Shown here in pieces: positions 23,470 through 33,028 of a stretch of 64,000 bases of DNA. How positions within the stretch are numbered: position 1 is the first letter of the stretch; each line of letters begins with the position of its first letter. The notes beneath the pieces are model-generated. The model saw nothing but the letters and a program-made list of their open reading frames with translations, did no database searches and was not told the DNA's origin. The stretch comes from Piscinibacterium candidicorallinum (GTDB lineage Bacteria > Pseudomonadota > Gammaproteobacteria > Burkholderiales > Burkholderiaceae_C): NCBI RefSeq assembly GCF_047549485.1, contig NZ_CP180191.1, positions 1,426,001-1,490,000 of the forward strand. Reading direction: 5' to 3'. A program made the translations under genes and the position numbers.

Positions 23470-25629
23470 CTAAAAGCGCTGACTCAGGCGTACTGCGCCG
23501 CTCACCCGCCGCGGCAACCCCGGCTCGAAGAACCGCCCATTCGCCTCGTTCACGATGACTGAGCCCGCATACCGCCGGTCCGTCAGGTTATCGACGCGCA
23601 GCAGGGTGTCGATCCGCCAGTTGCCCAGCGCCTTGCTCCAGCCTGCCCGCGCATTCAGCAGGTTCACGGCGGCCGCGGCGTCGGTATTCGCGTCATTCAC
23701 AAACAGTTTGCTGGTGTGCTGGGCTTCCAGCGCGGCGCTCCAGCCGGTGGCAAGGCCGGTGCCGCGCCACGTCAGTTCGGCAAAGGCCGTGAGTTCGGGT
23801 GTGCCGGGCAGGCGGTTGCCGGCCGGAATCTGCACGACGGTGGCACCGCTGCCGCTCACGAACGGCGCGCTGTAGCGGGCGCGCAGGGGGCTGGCGCTCA
23901 GTTGCAGCTGCCATTCACCCGCCACGAAGCGGCCCAGCGGCGCGAGCACGGCCAGTTCCAGACCTTCGCGCGTGGTCTGGGCGGCGTTGCGGAAGGTGGA
24001 GCGGCCGCCGCTGTTGGTCTCGACCACGATCTCGTCGCGTGTTTCGATGCGAAAGGCGGCCATGTCCACCCGCAGGCCGCCCGCGCCGCGCCACTTGGCA
24101 CCCAGCTCGGCGTGGCGGCTGGTCGAGGCGCGCAGGGCGGTATTGAAGCCGGTGCCGCCGGTGCGGTAGGCCAGCTCCGTGAGCGTGGGGGTTTCGAAGC
24201 CGCGGCCGGCATTGGCGTACAGGTTGAGCGTGGGTGCGGCGCGCCAAGCCAGACCCAGCACGGGCAGGGTGGCGGCGTAGCTCAGGCTGCCGGAGTCGTC
24301 GGGGTTGCCGGGGGCAATGAAGAGGTCCTGCGTGTTGAAGCTCACGCGGTTGCTCCGCACGCCAAGGGTGGCGTCGACCGTCCGCGTCAGGCCGAGGGTG
24401 CCCTGGGCGAAGGCGGCGGTGCTTTGCACGCGGTTGATTTCGTTGCGCTTGAGCAGCCCGCGTTGCCCGGTGTCATTGATGTAGCCCTGCCGGTCTTCGT
24501 CCACGTACTCGTTCTCGATACCCGCCACGCCACGCACCGGCGCACCCCAGGGTGTCGTGCCCTCGTGCGCCAGCTGCACAGAAAAGCCGCCGTAGTTGCG
24601 AGAGAAGTCCACGATGCCGCCCGCCGACGTCGGCGCCTGCTGCGCGGCCAGCGGGATGGACAGCGTGTTGTCCAGGCTGCGCAGGCCGAAGTGGGCGCGC
24701 AGGTTCAGGCTCGTTGAGTCCGTGAAGCTGTGAGTGAGGGTGGCGCCGCCTTGCTGCTGGCGCACGGTCTTGCCGGTCTTCTGCTGCGCACCGATGGCGG
24801 CGGCTTGCCGCGGGTTGGCATCGAATGCGGCGCGCGTCAGGCCCAGCGGGTCCTGATTGTCCGGCTGGTCCAGCGCGTTGAGCACAAAGCCTACGCGGCT
24901 GCCGCCCTCGGTTTGGTGATCCCACTTGAGGTTGAGCTGATCGCGCTGGGCCGCGCTGCGCGGCCGCCAGCCGTCCGTGTTGAAGCGGGAGACATCCAGC
25001 AGAAAGGCGTTGCGCTCATTGCGGGTGCTGGCACTGAAGCCTGCCTTCCACAGCCCATCCTGCCCCAGCGTGAGGTTGCCGCCCGCCCAGTGGCCTTCCG
25101 GCGGCGTGGCGGAGAACACCTGGATCACACCGCCGGCCGCATTGCCATACAGCTGCGCCATGGGCCCGCGCAGCACTTCGATGCGCCCGGCGCTGCTCAG
25201 CACCACATTCGACACCTGTCCCTGGCCGTCCGGCATGCTGGCCGGAATGCCGTCCACCATCAGCCGGACGCCGCGGATGCCGAAGGTGGCGCGGCTACCA
25301 AAGCCGCGGATGGAGATCTGCAGATCCTGCGCATAGTTCTGGCGGTTCAGGGCCACCACGCCGGGCGCGCGGTTCAGCGCCTCGCTCAGATTGATGCCCG
25401 GCCCGGCTTCGCGCAGGGTGCGCTCATCGATCAGGCTGATGGCCGAGGGCGAGGCAAACGCAGGTTCGGGCAGGCGGCTGGCGCTGACCACCACAGGTTC
25501 AACGCTGCGCGGCTCTGCAGAGGTCGTGTCGGTCTGTGCGAGTGCGGGCAGCACGGCCGCGCAGCCGGTTGCGGCGAGCGCCCGTGCGAGACGGTGCAAT
25601 GGAGACGGGGGAGTGGACGAAACACGCAT
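23470..25629 (-). CDS. TonB-dependent outer-membrane receptor, probably for iron chelates
   Basis: A 719-residue receptor with signal peptide ending PALAQ. A TonB-box-like stretch (PVVVSASR) and a plug (ALNRAPGVVALNRQNYAQDL, then QISIRGFGSRATFGIRGVRL, quoted separately) precede the barrel. The last residue is Phe (RLSQRF). The GFGSRATFGIRG plug is typical of FecA-like siderophore or metal-chelate receptors. No riboswitch or regulator gene is seen next to it, so iron control by Fur is only a guess. It is convergent with the ABC operon. The start ATG at 25629 fits the signal peptide. Confidence 0.92.
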   Translation of the reverse strand: MRVSSTPPSPLHRLARALAATGCAAVLPALAQTDTTSAEPRSVEPVVVSASRLPEPAFASPSAISLIDERTLREAGPGINLSEALNRAPGVVALNRQNYAQDLQISIRGFGSRATFGIRGVRLMVDGIPASMPDGQGQVSNVVLSSAGRIEVLRGPMAQLYGNAAGGVIQVFSATPPEGHWAGGNLTLGQDGLWKAGFSASTRNERNAFLLDVSRFNTDGWRPRSAAQRDQLNLKWDHQTEGGSRVGFVLNALDQPDNQDPLGLTRAAFDANPRQAAAIGAQQKTGKTVRQQQGGATLTHSFTDSTSLNLRAHFGLRSLDNTLSIPLAAQQAPTSAGGIVDFSRNYGGFSVQLAHEGTTPWGAPVRGVAGIENEYVDEDRQGYINDTGQRGLLKRNEINRVQSTAAFAQGTLGLTRTVDATLGVRSNRVSFNTQDLFIAPGNPDDSGSLSYAATLPVLGLAWRAAPTLNLYANAGRGFETPTLTELAYRTGGTGFNTALRASTSRHAELGAKWRGAGGLRVDMAAFRIETRDEIVVETNSGGRSTFRNAAQTTREGLELAVLAPLGRFVAGEWQLQLSASPLRARYSAPFVSGSGATVVQIPAGNRLPGTPELTAFAELTWRGTGLATGWSAALEAQHTSKLFVNDANTDAAAAVNLLNARAGWSKALGNWRIDTLLRVDNLTDRRYAGSVIVNEANGRFFEPGLPRRVSGAVRLSQRF

Positions 25630-25749
25630 GGCCGCATTCTGGCTGCGCCCTGCGTGTGCGGGGGGCGTGCAGCCCGGTGGATTACCCGAGGCTGGTGCGC
25701 TGACCTGTAAGGCCGTGTTGCGACGAACTCGTCGCGCGCGAGCCCGGGC

Positions 25750-26037
25750 TCACAGGTTGAAGACATCCATGATCAGGCCGGTCGCGAGCAAGGCGATCCC
25801 CAGGTAGCCAACCCCGTTGAGCAGCTTCAAGGCTCTTTCCGAAACGCGGCCCCGACCGACATGGTCCAGCCATACCTGCGGCGCGGCAAGAAGAATCCCG
25901 ATGCCCTTAAGTGCGCTGTAGGTCACTTCCTCGCCTCCGCGCACTGCCGCAACCAAGTAGACGATGCCGAGCGCGGCAAAGAGCCACGGCCAGATACTTG
26001 CGCCGAACGCTTTGGTCCCTTGAGTTTGGTCTGTCAT
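25750..26037 (-). CDS. Small membrane protein of unknown function
   Basis: A 95-residue protein with hydrophobic segments at about 13-32 (WPWLFAALGIVYLVAAV), 40-55 and 72-92 (GVGYLGIALLATGLIM). A short polar N-terminus precedes them. No family is recognised. ATG at 26037 has GGGAGC about 7-12 bases upstream and lies 11 bases after the stop of the GspE/PulE ATPase gene, so co-transcription is very likely. A membrane partner for the ATPase is possible but unproven. Its stop codon overlaps the palindrome GAGCCCGGGCTC (25740-25751), and a GCGACGA/TCGTCGC hairpin (25720-25735) follows. Confidence 0.7.
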   Translation of the reverse strand: MTDQTQGTKAFGASIWPWLFAALGIVYLVAAVRGGEEVTYSALKGIGILLAAPQVWLDHVGRGRVSERALKLLNGVGYLGIALLATGLIMDVFNL

Positions 26038-26048
26038 TCGCTTGCTCC

Positions 26049-27845
26049 CTAGCCACTCACTTGCGGCGTGACTTGCAGCACCTCGGCAATTGAGGTCAGC
26101 CCCGCGGCCACCTTGGTCACCCCGGCCAGGCGCAGCGGGGTCATGCCGTCTTCCACGGCCTGCTGGCGCAGGGCTGTGAGGTCTGGCGATTCGGTGACAC
26201 GGGTTTTCATCGCCTCGCTCATGCTGATGAGTTCGAACAGGCCGCTGCGGCCCTTGTAGCCGGTGTTGCGGCACTCCAGGCAGCCCACAGGCTTGTAGGG
26301 CTGAAAGCCGCCCTTGACCTTCCAGGGCTTGATCATGTCGTTCACGCCCTCGGCATCCAGCCGTTCGTCGGGCTGTTTGCAGTGCGGGCACAGGCTGCGC
26401 ACCAGGCGCTGCGCGAGCACGCCCAGCACGGTGGCGTTGATCAGGTAGCTTGGCACACCGAGTTCCATCAGGCGGTAGATCGCGCTGGGGGCATCGTTCG
26501 TGTGCAGGGTGCTGAAGACCAGATGGCCGGTCAGGGCGGCCTGCACTGCCATTTCGGCGGTTTCCAGGTCGCGGATTTCGCCGACCATGATGATGTCCGG
26601 GTCCTGGCGCATCAGGCTGCGCAGGCCGGAGGCAAAGGTGACGTCCAGCCCCGGCTGCACCTGCATCTGGTTGAAGGCCGGCTCGATCATCTCGATGGGG
26701 TCTTCGATGGTGCAGACGTTCACTTCATCCGTGGCGAGGCGCCGCAGCGTGGAATACAGCGTGGTGGTCTTGCCGCTGCCGGTGGGGCCAGTCACGAGAA
26801 TGATCCCGTGCGGATTGCGCGTGAGTGTGGTCCAGCGCTCGGCATCGCGCGGTGAAAAACCCAGCTCATCCAGCCCCTGGACGGCGACCTCGGGGTCAAA
26901 GATGCGCATCACGAGCTTTTCGCCAAACGCGGTGGGCAGGGTGGACAGGCGCATTTCCACCTCATCCCCGCCCGGATTCTTGGTCTTGATGCGGCCGTCC
27001 TGCGGGCGGCGCTTTTCCACCACATCCATGCGGCCCAGCAGCTTGATGCGGCTGGTCATGGCGTTCATCACGCCCATGGGCAGCTGGTAGACCGTGTGCA
27101 GCACGCCGTCAATGCGGAAGCGGATGATGCCCAGCTCGCGCCGCGGCTCCAGGTGGATGTCGCTGGCGCGCTGATCGAAGGCGTACTGCCACAGCCAGTC
27201 CACCACCTGCACGATGCCCTGGTCGTTGGCGTCGAGCTGGCGGTTGTTGCGGCCCAACTCCACCAGCTGCTCGAAGCTGCTGGTCGCGTTGGCCACGCCG
27301 GCGCGCTGCGCGGCCTTCACGCTCTTGGCCAGGGCGTAGAACTCGGTCGTGTACTTGAGGATGTCCGCCGGGCTGGACACCACCAGGCTCACGCGCTTGC
27401 TGGTGTGCCGTTCGATCTCCGGAATCCAGAAGGTATCGAAGGGCTCGCAGGTGGCGATGGTCACCTCGCTGGTGCCGATGCTGATCGGTAAGGCGAGGTT
27501 GCGCTCGGCGTAGGTGATGCTCATCACATCGGCTACGCGGCCTACGTCCACCTTGAGCGGGTCGATCTTCAGATACGGCAGCTTCGCACGCTTGGCCAGC
27601 CAGCCGGCAAAGAAGTCCATGTCCATCAGCCGGCCGTCACCTCGATGGTGCACGCCCACGCTGGCCAGCCGCACCAGCGGATGCTGGCTGCTGGTCGTGG
27701 CAGCGCAGCGCTGGAAGATGCGCTGGGCTTCTTCCTTGGTGATGAGATGGTCCTCGCGCATCCAGCTGAGCAGGTCGCGCCAGTTGAGTTTGCCGCGGGG
27801 TTCGGGCAGCGTCTGGGCGCGCCCCGGTTCAGTGCTCTGCGTCAT
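26049..27845 (-). CDS. GspE/PulE-type secretion ATPase
   Basis: Cytoplasmic hexameric ATPase of the type II secretion/type IV pilus family, 598 residues. The N-terminal docking domain (about 1-190) contains LPYLKIDPLKVD. Then come the Arg-rich RASDIHLEP motif, Walker A GPTGSGKTTT, the Asp box (VCTIEDPIE), Walker B DPDIIMVGEIRD and the His box (STLHTND). A zinc tetracysteine module follows, CPHC then CLEC near residues 490-530. No gsp or pil genes accompany it, so it is an orphan ATPase here. It may serve a machine encoded elsewhere. A small membrane protein gene follows in the same transcript. Confidence 0.95.
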   Translation of the reverse strand: MTQSTEPGRAQTLPEPRGKLNWRDLLSWMREDHLITKEEAQRIFQRCAATTSSQHPLVRLASVGVHHRGDGRLMDMDFFAGWLAKRAKLPYLKIDPLKVDVGRVADVMSITYAERNLALPISIGTSEVTIATCEPFDTFWIPEIERHTSKRVSLVVSSPADILKYTTEFYALAKSVKAAQRAGVANATSSFEQLVELGRNNRQLDANDQGIVQVVDWLWQYAFDQRASDIHLEPRRELGIIRFRIDGVLHTVYQLPMGVMNAMTSRIKLLGRMDVVEKRRPQDGRIKTKNPGGDEVEMRLSTLPTAFGEKLVMRIFDPEVAVQGLDELGFSPRDAERWTTLTRNPHGIILVTGPTGSGKTTTLYSTLRRLATDEVNVCTIEDPIEMIEPAFNQMQVQPGLDVTFASGLRSLMRQDPDIIMVGEIRDLETAEMAVQAALTGHLVFSTLHTNDAPSAIYRLMELGVPSYLINATVLGVLAQRLVRSLCPHCKQPDERLDAEGVNDMIKPWKVKGGFQPYKPVGCLECRNTGYKGRSGLFELISMSEAMKTRVTESPDLTALRQQAVEDGMTPLRLAGVTKVAAGLTSIAEVLQVTPQVSG

Positions 27846-27894
27846 GCGGAGAGTATGCCGCCTGTGTTCGTGACTTGGGGGCGGCGCGCTCGCT

Positions 27895-28713
27895 TCAGCG
27901 GCGATCCGTAGCTGGGACGATCATGGGGCCACCGACTGCGGCACCTGCAGGTGCAGCGGTTTGATTAGCTGCGGCAGCGTTTGCCGCGGCGTTGGCGGCA
28001 TTAATGCCCATCACGCCGTTCAGGATCGCGGCGGCTCGGGCTGCGTCCTGGGCTTGGGTAGCCGCAGTGCCGGGCGTAGCGCCCTCTGCGGCACTCGCTG
28101 TCTGCTCGGTCGGTTCGATGCGTCGCGCGCCGTTGAAGCGCTTGTTCCAGTAGGGGATATTCATGCTTTCCACACGCACCTCGCCACCGCTGGAGGGCGC
28201 GTGCAGAAACTTGCCGTCGCCCACATAGATGCCGACATGAGAGTAGGCGCGGCGCAGGGTGTTGAAGAAGACGAGATCGCCCGGGCGCAGTTCCTTGCGG
28301 TCCACCTTTTCGCCCAGCTGGCTGATCTCGGCCGAGCGGCGCGGCAGCACGAGGCCGAAGGTCTGCTGGAACACCAGGCGCACCAGGCCCGAGCAGTCCA
28401 GGCCGCTGTCGGCGTCATTGCCGCCCATGCGGTAGCGCACGCCGAGCAGGCCCATGGCGTTCATGACGAGATCGCTGGCCAAGCCGGCTGCACCGGTCGC
28501 CACATCCTTGGCACCCGTTTCCAGCTTGTGGATGAAGTGATCCAGTGCGGAGTCGGACGCGGGTGAGGCGGGCTTGCTCGCGCTGGCGCTTGCGGGGGCG
28601 CTGGTTTGCGCCTGTGCGGGAGGCACGGCGCTGCCCAGCAAGCTGCTGCCCAACAGCAGGGCGGCAGCGAGCGGCTTGAGCGCGGGCTTCGGCAAACAGG
28701 GGATGGGGCGCAA
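27895..28713 (-). CDS. NlpC/P60 (C40) cell-wall peptidase, exported
   Basis: A 272-residue peptidoglycan endopeptidase that cuts stem peptides in the periplasm. A signal peptide (LAAALLLGSSLLGSAVPPAQA) is followed by an Ala/Ser linker and the NlpC/P60 domain. Catalytic Cys is in DSGLDCSGLVRLVF and His in SHVGIYVGDGKFLHA. The C-terminal 65 residues are Ala-rich and low complexity (ANAAANAAAANQ). There is no ATG near the signal peptide; TTG at 28713 with GGAGG about 7 bases upstream is the best start. It lies upstream of the GspE-type gene on the same strand, with a 49-base gap. Confidence 0.88.
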   Translation of the reverse strand: MRPIPCLPKPALKPLAAALLLGSSLLGSAVPPAQAQTSAPASASASKPASPASDSALDHFIHKLETGAKDVATGAAGLASDLVMNAMGLLGVRYRMGGNDADSGLDCSGLVRLVFQQTFGLVLPRRSAEISQLGEKVDRKELRPGDLVFFNTLRRAYSHVGIYVGDGKFLHAPSSGGEVRVESMNIPYWNKRFNGARRIEPTEQTASAAEGATPGTAATQAQDAARAAAILNGVMGINAANAAANAAAANQTAAPAGAAVGGPMIVPATDRR

Positions 28714-28951
28714 TCCGGGCCTCCGGCGAACGTAACCCGTTGATTTTACGGACTTCGCGAAAGCATGAACAAGGCGCCGTTGCCATGCGTGTACAGCGCA
28801 GCGCGAGCAGCCGAAATCGCGAACTCGCAGGGCACCCCGTTTCGGTGGAGAATCCCGGCGGCAGGATCGATGCGCCGCAGTCGGGCTCTCAGTCGGGCTG
28901 TGAATCGCGCGCGAATACCAATAAGAACACTCGTCGGGGACAGGAACACCT

Positions 28952-29998
28952 ATGGCCGATCGACCCAGGTTGCTGGTCGCGGACGCGTCGCGCATGGTGC
29001 GCGCAGCGATTGCCAAACCCTTGTCGGAAGCGTTCACCGTGCGGGAGGTGAGTGACGGCGAGGCCGCGTGGTCTGCGCTGCTCACGGACCCGACGATCGC
29101 CGCTGTCGTGACTGGTCTGGCGATGGAAAAGATCGACGGCTTCGAGCTGATCCAGCGCGTGCGGGCCTCGCGCGTGCCGCGCGTGCGCAGCCTACCGGTG
29201 CTGGTGCTGGCCAGCGCAGACGCCAAGGAGCAGATGGCGCGCGCCACTGAACTCGGCGCCAGCGGCTTTGTGGCCAAGAACGCGAAGGCGGCCGAGACGA
29301 TCGCCCAGCTCACCGGGCTGGTGCGTGGCGCTGGTGCGCTTGATGCCGGCGAGGCGCCGGAACTGCCCAAGCCCAGTGCGCCGGCGGCCAGCCAGCTGGT
29401 GAGCATGGACGTGCTGCGCGAGCACACCCGCCGCATGGCGAGCTTTGCCTTCCGCAGTGAGACGCCTCTGGCCGTCGTGGCGCTGCGCCTGAGCGGTGCC
29501 GGTCCCCTGCTGGAGGCGGCGCTGGCCGCAAATCTGGCCTCGCTGCTGCGTGTGGAAGACGTGGCGGGCAAAATTGACGACGACACCTACGCCCTGACCA
29601 TGATGGGCGCTGATCTGGCCGTGATCCCGAGTGTGGTGGAGCGCGTACAGGCCATGCTGGCAGAGGTGGCGCTGGATCGGCGTCAGGCGCCGCCGATGCT
29701 GCTGGCCGGCTGGGTACAGGCCAGCGAACCCGTCGATGACGACACCCTGATCGAGTCGGCTGTGTCCCGTCTGGGGCCCTTCGACATGGGTGCGCATCTC
29801 GAGCTGCGCGGCAGCCGGGCCGTGCACCCAGACGAGGAACCGATGCTGTCTGCACCGGCGCGCCACGAGGCAGCCGAGATTTCTCTGGACGACGCGGTGG
29901 CCCTGCTTGAGCGCGGCGACATTGCCGAGCTGGAGGTCTATCGCTCCAGCATCGCGCAACGCATTGCGCCGCTGTTGAGCTGGTTGTCCGAAGGCTGA
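28952..29998 (+). CDS. Degenerate response regulator (pseudo-receiver plus C-terminal domain)
   Basis: A 348-residue cytoplasmic protein. Residues 1-125 have a receiver fold (LLVADASRMVRAAI, GFELIQRVRAS, ELGASGFVAKNA with Lys 109). The phospho-acceptor Asp, expected at about residue 55, is missing: the site reads AVVTGLAMEKIDG, with Gly 55. The usual acidic pair is reduced to Asp 11. Residues about 155-300 look like a degenerate GGDEF/nucleotide-cyclase-type fold (LAVVALRLSGAG, KIDDDTYALTM) without GGDEF. It therefore probably signals without phosphorylation. It is divergent from the C40 peptidase gene and not paired with a histidine kinase. Confidence 0.75.
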   Translation: MADRPRLLVADASRMVRAAIAKPLSEAFTVREVSDGEAAWSALLTDPTIAAVVTGLAMEKIDGFELIQRVRASRVPRVRSLPVLVLASADAKEQMARATELGASGFVAKNAKAAETIAQLTGLVRGAGALDAGEAPELPKPSAPAASQLVSMDVLREHTRRMASFAFRSETPLAVVALRLSGAGPLLEAALAANLASLLRVEDVAGKIDDDTYALTMMGADLAVIPSVVERVQAMLAEVALDRRQAPPMLLAGWVQASEPVDDDTLIESAVSRLGPFDMGAHLELRGSRAVHPDEEPMLSAPARHEAAEISLDDAVALLERGDIAELEVYRSSIAQRIAPLLSWLSEG

Positions 29999-30141
29999 TC
30001 GCGCTGCAACCCGGGCTTGATCTGGGGAAAGCACCGAGCGGATTGCTGCACTGCGGGTAAGAGCCGAGTAAGCCTGCGCAGTCCACAATCCGAGGCAGAC
30101 TCCAGAACAAACGGAGCGCTCTTCACGAGGAGACAGCCCCC

Positions 30142-32037
30142 ATGCCGCGTAGTGTTGCCGCCGTCCACGCCGAATCCCTGCACAACCGCGATGCCTTCTG
30201 GGCCGAACAGGCCCGCCGCATCGAGTGGAAGAAGCCGTTCAAGCAGGTGCTGGACTACAGCAATCCGCCCTTCGCCAAGTGGTACGTGGGCGGCACCACC
30301 AACCTGTGCCACAACGCGGTAGACCGCTGGGCCGCCACGCAGCCCGATGCCCGCGCACTGATCTGGGTCTCTACCGAAGTCGATCAAACACTCGAGTACG
30401 ACTACCGCACCCTGCTGGCCGAGGTGAACCGCTGCGCCGCCATGCTCAAGGGGCTGGGCGTGGGCAAGGGCGACCGGGTGCTGATCTACATGCCGATGAT
30501 CCCGCAGGCGGCCTTCATGATGCTCGCGTGCACGCGCATCGGCGCCATCCATTCCGTGGTGTTCGGCGGTTTTGCCAGCGTGAGCCTGGCGAGCCGGATT
30601 GATGACGCGCAGCCCAAGTTGATTGTCAGTGCCGACGGCGGTGCCCGCGCCGGCAAGGTGGTGCCCTACAAGGGCCTGCTGGATGAAGCCATCAGCCTGT
30701 CCACCCACAAGCCCGCCAAGGTCATCATGGTCAACCGCGGCCTGGCCGAGATGCCCATGACACCGGGGCGTGACGAGGATTACGGCGCACTCTGCGTGAA
30801 GTACGACGGCGCCACCGTGCCCTGCGAATGGGTGGAGAGCAGCCACCCCAGCTATACGCTCTATACCAGCGGCACCACTGGCAAGCCCAAGGGTGTGCAG
30901 CGCGACACCGGCGGCTACGCCGTGGCCCTAGCCGCGAGCATGGAGACCATCTTCTGCGGCAAGCCCGGTGAAACCTACTTCTCCACCAGCGACATCGGCT
31001 GGGTGGTGGGGCACAGCTACATCATCTACGGACCCTTGCTGGCCGGCATGGCCACGCTGATGTACGAGGGCACGCCGATCCGACCGGACGCCGGCATCCT
31101 CTGGAAGCTGGTGGAGCAGTACAAGGTGGTGAGCATGTTCAGTGCGCCGACGGCGGTGCGCGTGCTCAAGAAGCAGGACCCGGCGTTTCTCAAGAAGTAC
31201 GACCTCTCCAGCCTGCGCTACCTCTTCCTGGCTGGCGAACCACTGGACGAACCCACGGCTCAGTGGATTGCCGAGGGCCTGGGCGTACCCGTGATCGACA
31301 ACTACTGGCAGACCGAGAGCGGCTGGCCGATCCTCACGGCGCAGATGGGCATCGAGAAGACGCGCACCAAGTTCGGCAGCCCCAGCTTTCCGAGCTATGG
31401 CTACGACGTGCGCGTGGTGCACGAGGCCACGGGCGAGGAGCTGCCACGCGGCGAGAAGGGCGTGGTGGCCATCATGCCGCCGCTGCCGCCGGGCTGCATG
31501 AGCACGGTGTGGGGCGACGACGCCCGCTTCGTGAAGACCTATTTCTCGAGCATCCCCGGCAAGCTGATGTACAGCACCTTCGACTGGGGCATCTGCGACG
31601 AAGACGGCTACTACTTTATCCTGGGCCGTACCGATGACGTGATCAACGTCGCCGGCCATCGTCTGGGCACGCGCGAGATCGAGGAATCGATCAATTCGCA
31701 CAGCAATGTGGCCGAATGCGCCGTGGTGGGTGTGGCCGACCAGCTCAAGGGCCAGGTGGCAGTGGCCTTTGCAGTGGTGAAAGACGCCTCACGGATTGCC
31801 TCACCGGAGCTGCGCAAGGCACACGAGGCCGAGGTGATGAAGCTCGTGGACGCGCAGCTCGGTGCCGTCGCGCGGCCGGCACGCGTGCATTTCGTCACGC
31901 TGCTGCCCAAGACCCGCTCGGGCAAGGTGCTGCGCCGCGCCATCCAGGCCCTCTGCGAAGGCCGCGACCCCGGCGACCTCACCACCATCGAGGACCAGAG
32001 CGCGCTGCAGCAGGTACGCGATTGTCTCGCAACTTAG
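30142..32037 (+). CDS. prpE: Propionyl-CoA synthetase
   Basis: Activates propionate (and often acetate) to the CoA thioester through an acyl-adenylate. The 631-residue product matches PrpE closely: QVLDYSNPPFAKWYVGG, NLCHNAVDRW, P-loop YTSGTTGKPKG, DNYWQTESGWP, and C-terminal RSGKVLRR carrying the catalytic Lys that protein acetylases modify. ATG at 30142 has GAGGAG about 10 bases upstream. The 2-methylcitrate genes are not adjacent, so this is a stand-alone copy. Whether the Sir2 protein at 43.4 kb deacetylates it is only speculation. Confidence 0.96.
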   Translation: MPRSVAAVHAESLHNRDAFWAEQARRIEWKKPFKQVLDYSNPPFAKWYVGGTTNLCHNAVDRWAATQPDARALIWVSTEVDQTLEYDYRTLLAEVNRCAAMLKGLGVGKGDRVLIYMPMIPQAAFMMLACTRIGAIHSVVFGGFASVSLASRIDDAQPKLIVSADGGARAGKVVPYKGLLDEAISLSTHKPAKVIMVNRGLAEMPMTPGRDEDYGALCVKYDGATVPCEWVESSHPSYTLYTSGTTGKPKGVQRDTGGYAVALAASMETIFCGKPGETYFSTSDIGWVVGHSYIIYGPLLAGMATLMYEGTPIRPDAGILWKLVEQYKVVSMFSAPTAVRVLKKQDPAFLKKYDLSSLRYLFLAGEPLDEPTAQWIAEGLGVPVIDNYWQTESGWPILTAQMGIEKTRTKFGSPSFPSYGYDVRVVHEATGEELPRGEKGVVAIMPPLPPGCMSTVWGDDARFVKTYFSSIPGKLMYSTFDWGICDEDGYYFILGRTDDVINVAGHRLGTREIEESINSHSNVAECAVVGVADQLKGQVAVAFAVVKDASRIASPELRKAHEAEVMKLVDAQLGAVARPARVHFVTLLPKTRSGKVLRRAIQALCEGRDPGDLTTIEDQSALQQVRDCLAT

Positions 32038-32149
32038 ATATTTGGCCGAAAATAATCTTTATTTGATCGATCTTCAAGCGGTTTCCGCATGTCAGTTCAG
32101 GGTTCCGGCAGAATTTACTTGCTACGTTGAGCTGGCCGAAATTGTCAAT
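32038..32149. repeat. Convergent-gene intergenic element, copy 2
   Basis: An AT-rich gap between prpE and a convergent gene. It contains TTGGCCGAAAATAAT (32042-32056), GATCGATC (32065-32072), CAAGCGGTTTCCGC (32075-32088, a CGGTTTCCG-type variant) and TGGCCGAAATT (32133-32143). It shares these words with the other convergent gaps. Confidence 0.55.
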
Positions 32150-32881
32150 TTAGAAGCTGATGCCATACCAGCCCAGACCGATGCCCCAGGTCGTCCGGCG
32201 GCTGCCCTGGGTGCGCGCCGCAGTGAGATCGATGCCGAAGACCTCCGGCTTGACCCATACCCGGCCGCCCACGACGTGCGTGGCGCTGCCAAACACAGCA
32301 CTGCGACTGTTGTGCAGGGTCTCGGCAAAGAGCAGTCCGCGGTCGTTGGGCGCGTAGACCACCGCGACGTTGCCCAGCGCGGCGGTCTTGCCACTGGCGC
32401 GGTCATAACCCGGCCCCAGATTCAGGTGTGCAGCCACCCCTTCGCCGGGTGCCCAGCTCAGCAGCACCAGCGCTGAAGCGTCGGCCTGTCTCAGGCCACT
32501 GCCACGCGGCTTGATGAAGGCGGCGGCCAGCTTGAGCCCGGCCTGCACCTCGCCAGCAGGGGTCTTCCAGTTCAGCGCCGAGGGCACCCACTTCATGGCG
32601 GCACCGGCGCCAGCCGTGATATCGGTGCGCGGGCTCGGCCGGCTGTACTCCAACCCGAATTCGACGCCCTCGGCCATGCCGCACGCCGGTGCGAGCACCG
32701 TGTCCTTGGCGTCAGGCTGCCGGTCCTGCCAGAACTCGACCTGGCAGGTGCCGTGTTGTGCGGTGCCCGCGTCATCCGTGGCGAGCGGCCGTCCCGCCTG
32801 GGCCGCCCAAGGCAGCATAAGCAGAGAGGCGCTCAGCAGCAGCGGTGCAGAGCGCGAATGGAAGCGGGGAAACAGGGGCAT
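32150..32881 (-). CDS. Probable outer-membrane beta-barrel protein, unknown role
   Basis: A 243-residue exported protein: signal peptide (SAPLLLSASLLMLPWAAQA), then RPLATDDAGTAQHGTCQVEFW. The phrase RPLATDDAGT is common at the mature start of small putative porin-like proteins. The rest alternates polar and hydrophobic residues (GVEFGLEYSRP, AGLKLAAAFIKP, VAVVYAPNDRG) and ends in Phe (GLGWYGISF), as in outer-membrane barrels. No transport or enzymatic role can be read. It is convergent with prpE, and its upstream neighbour on the same strand is the DUF2863 gene, 147 bases away. Confidence 0.65.
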   Translation of the reverse strand: MPLFPRFHSRSAPLLLSASLLMLPWAAQAGRPLATDDAGTAQHGTCQVEFWQDRQPDAKDTVLAPACGMAEGVEFGLEYSRPSPRTDITAGAGAAMKWVPSALNWKTPAGEVQAGLKLAAAFIKPRGSGLRQADASALVLLSWAPGEGVAAHLNLGPGYDRASGKTAALGNVAVVYAPNDRGLLFAETLHNSRSAVFGSATHVVGGRVWVKPEVFGIDLTAARTQGSRRTTWGIGLGWYGISF

Positions 32882-33028
32882 GGGCGGACTCGCAGCGCGG
32901 ACCCGCAGGCCAGCCCCACGGGATCACGCAGCGCAGTGTCGGCGCCGCGCCCTGGCCGGCATGGGTCGATCAGCCGCCGCATGGCAGCGCAAATCAGCGC
33001 TTTGGCGGGCGGCCGGGTGCGGGCGGGC

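Noticed and set aside
25630..25749. Cobalamin riboswitch before the second TonB receptor
   Set aside because: No GCCACTG B12 box or expected core was found; only short palindromes are present.
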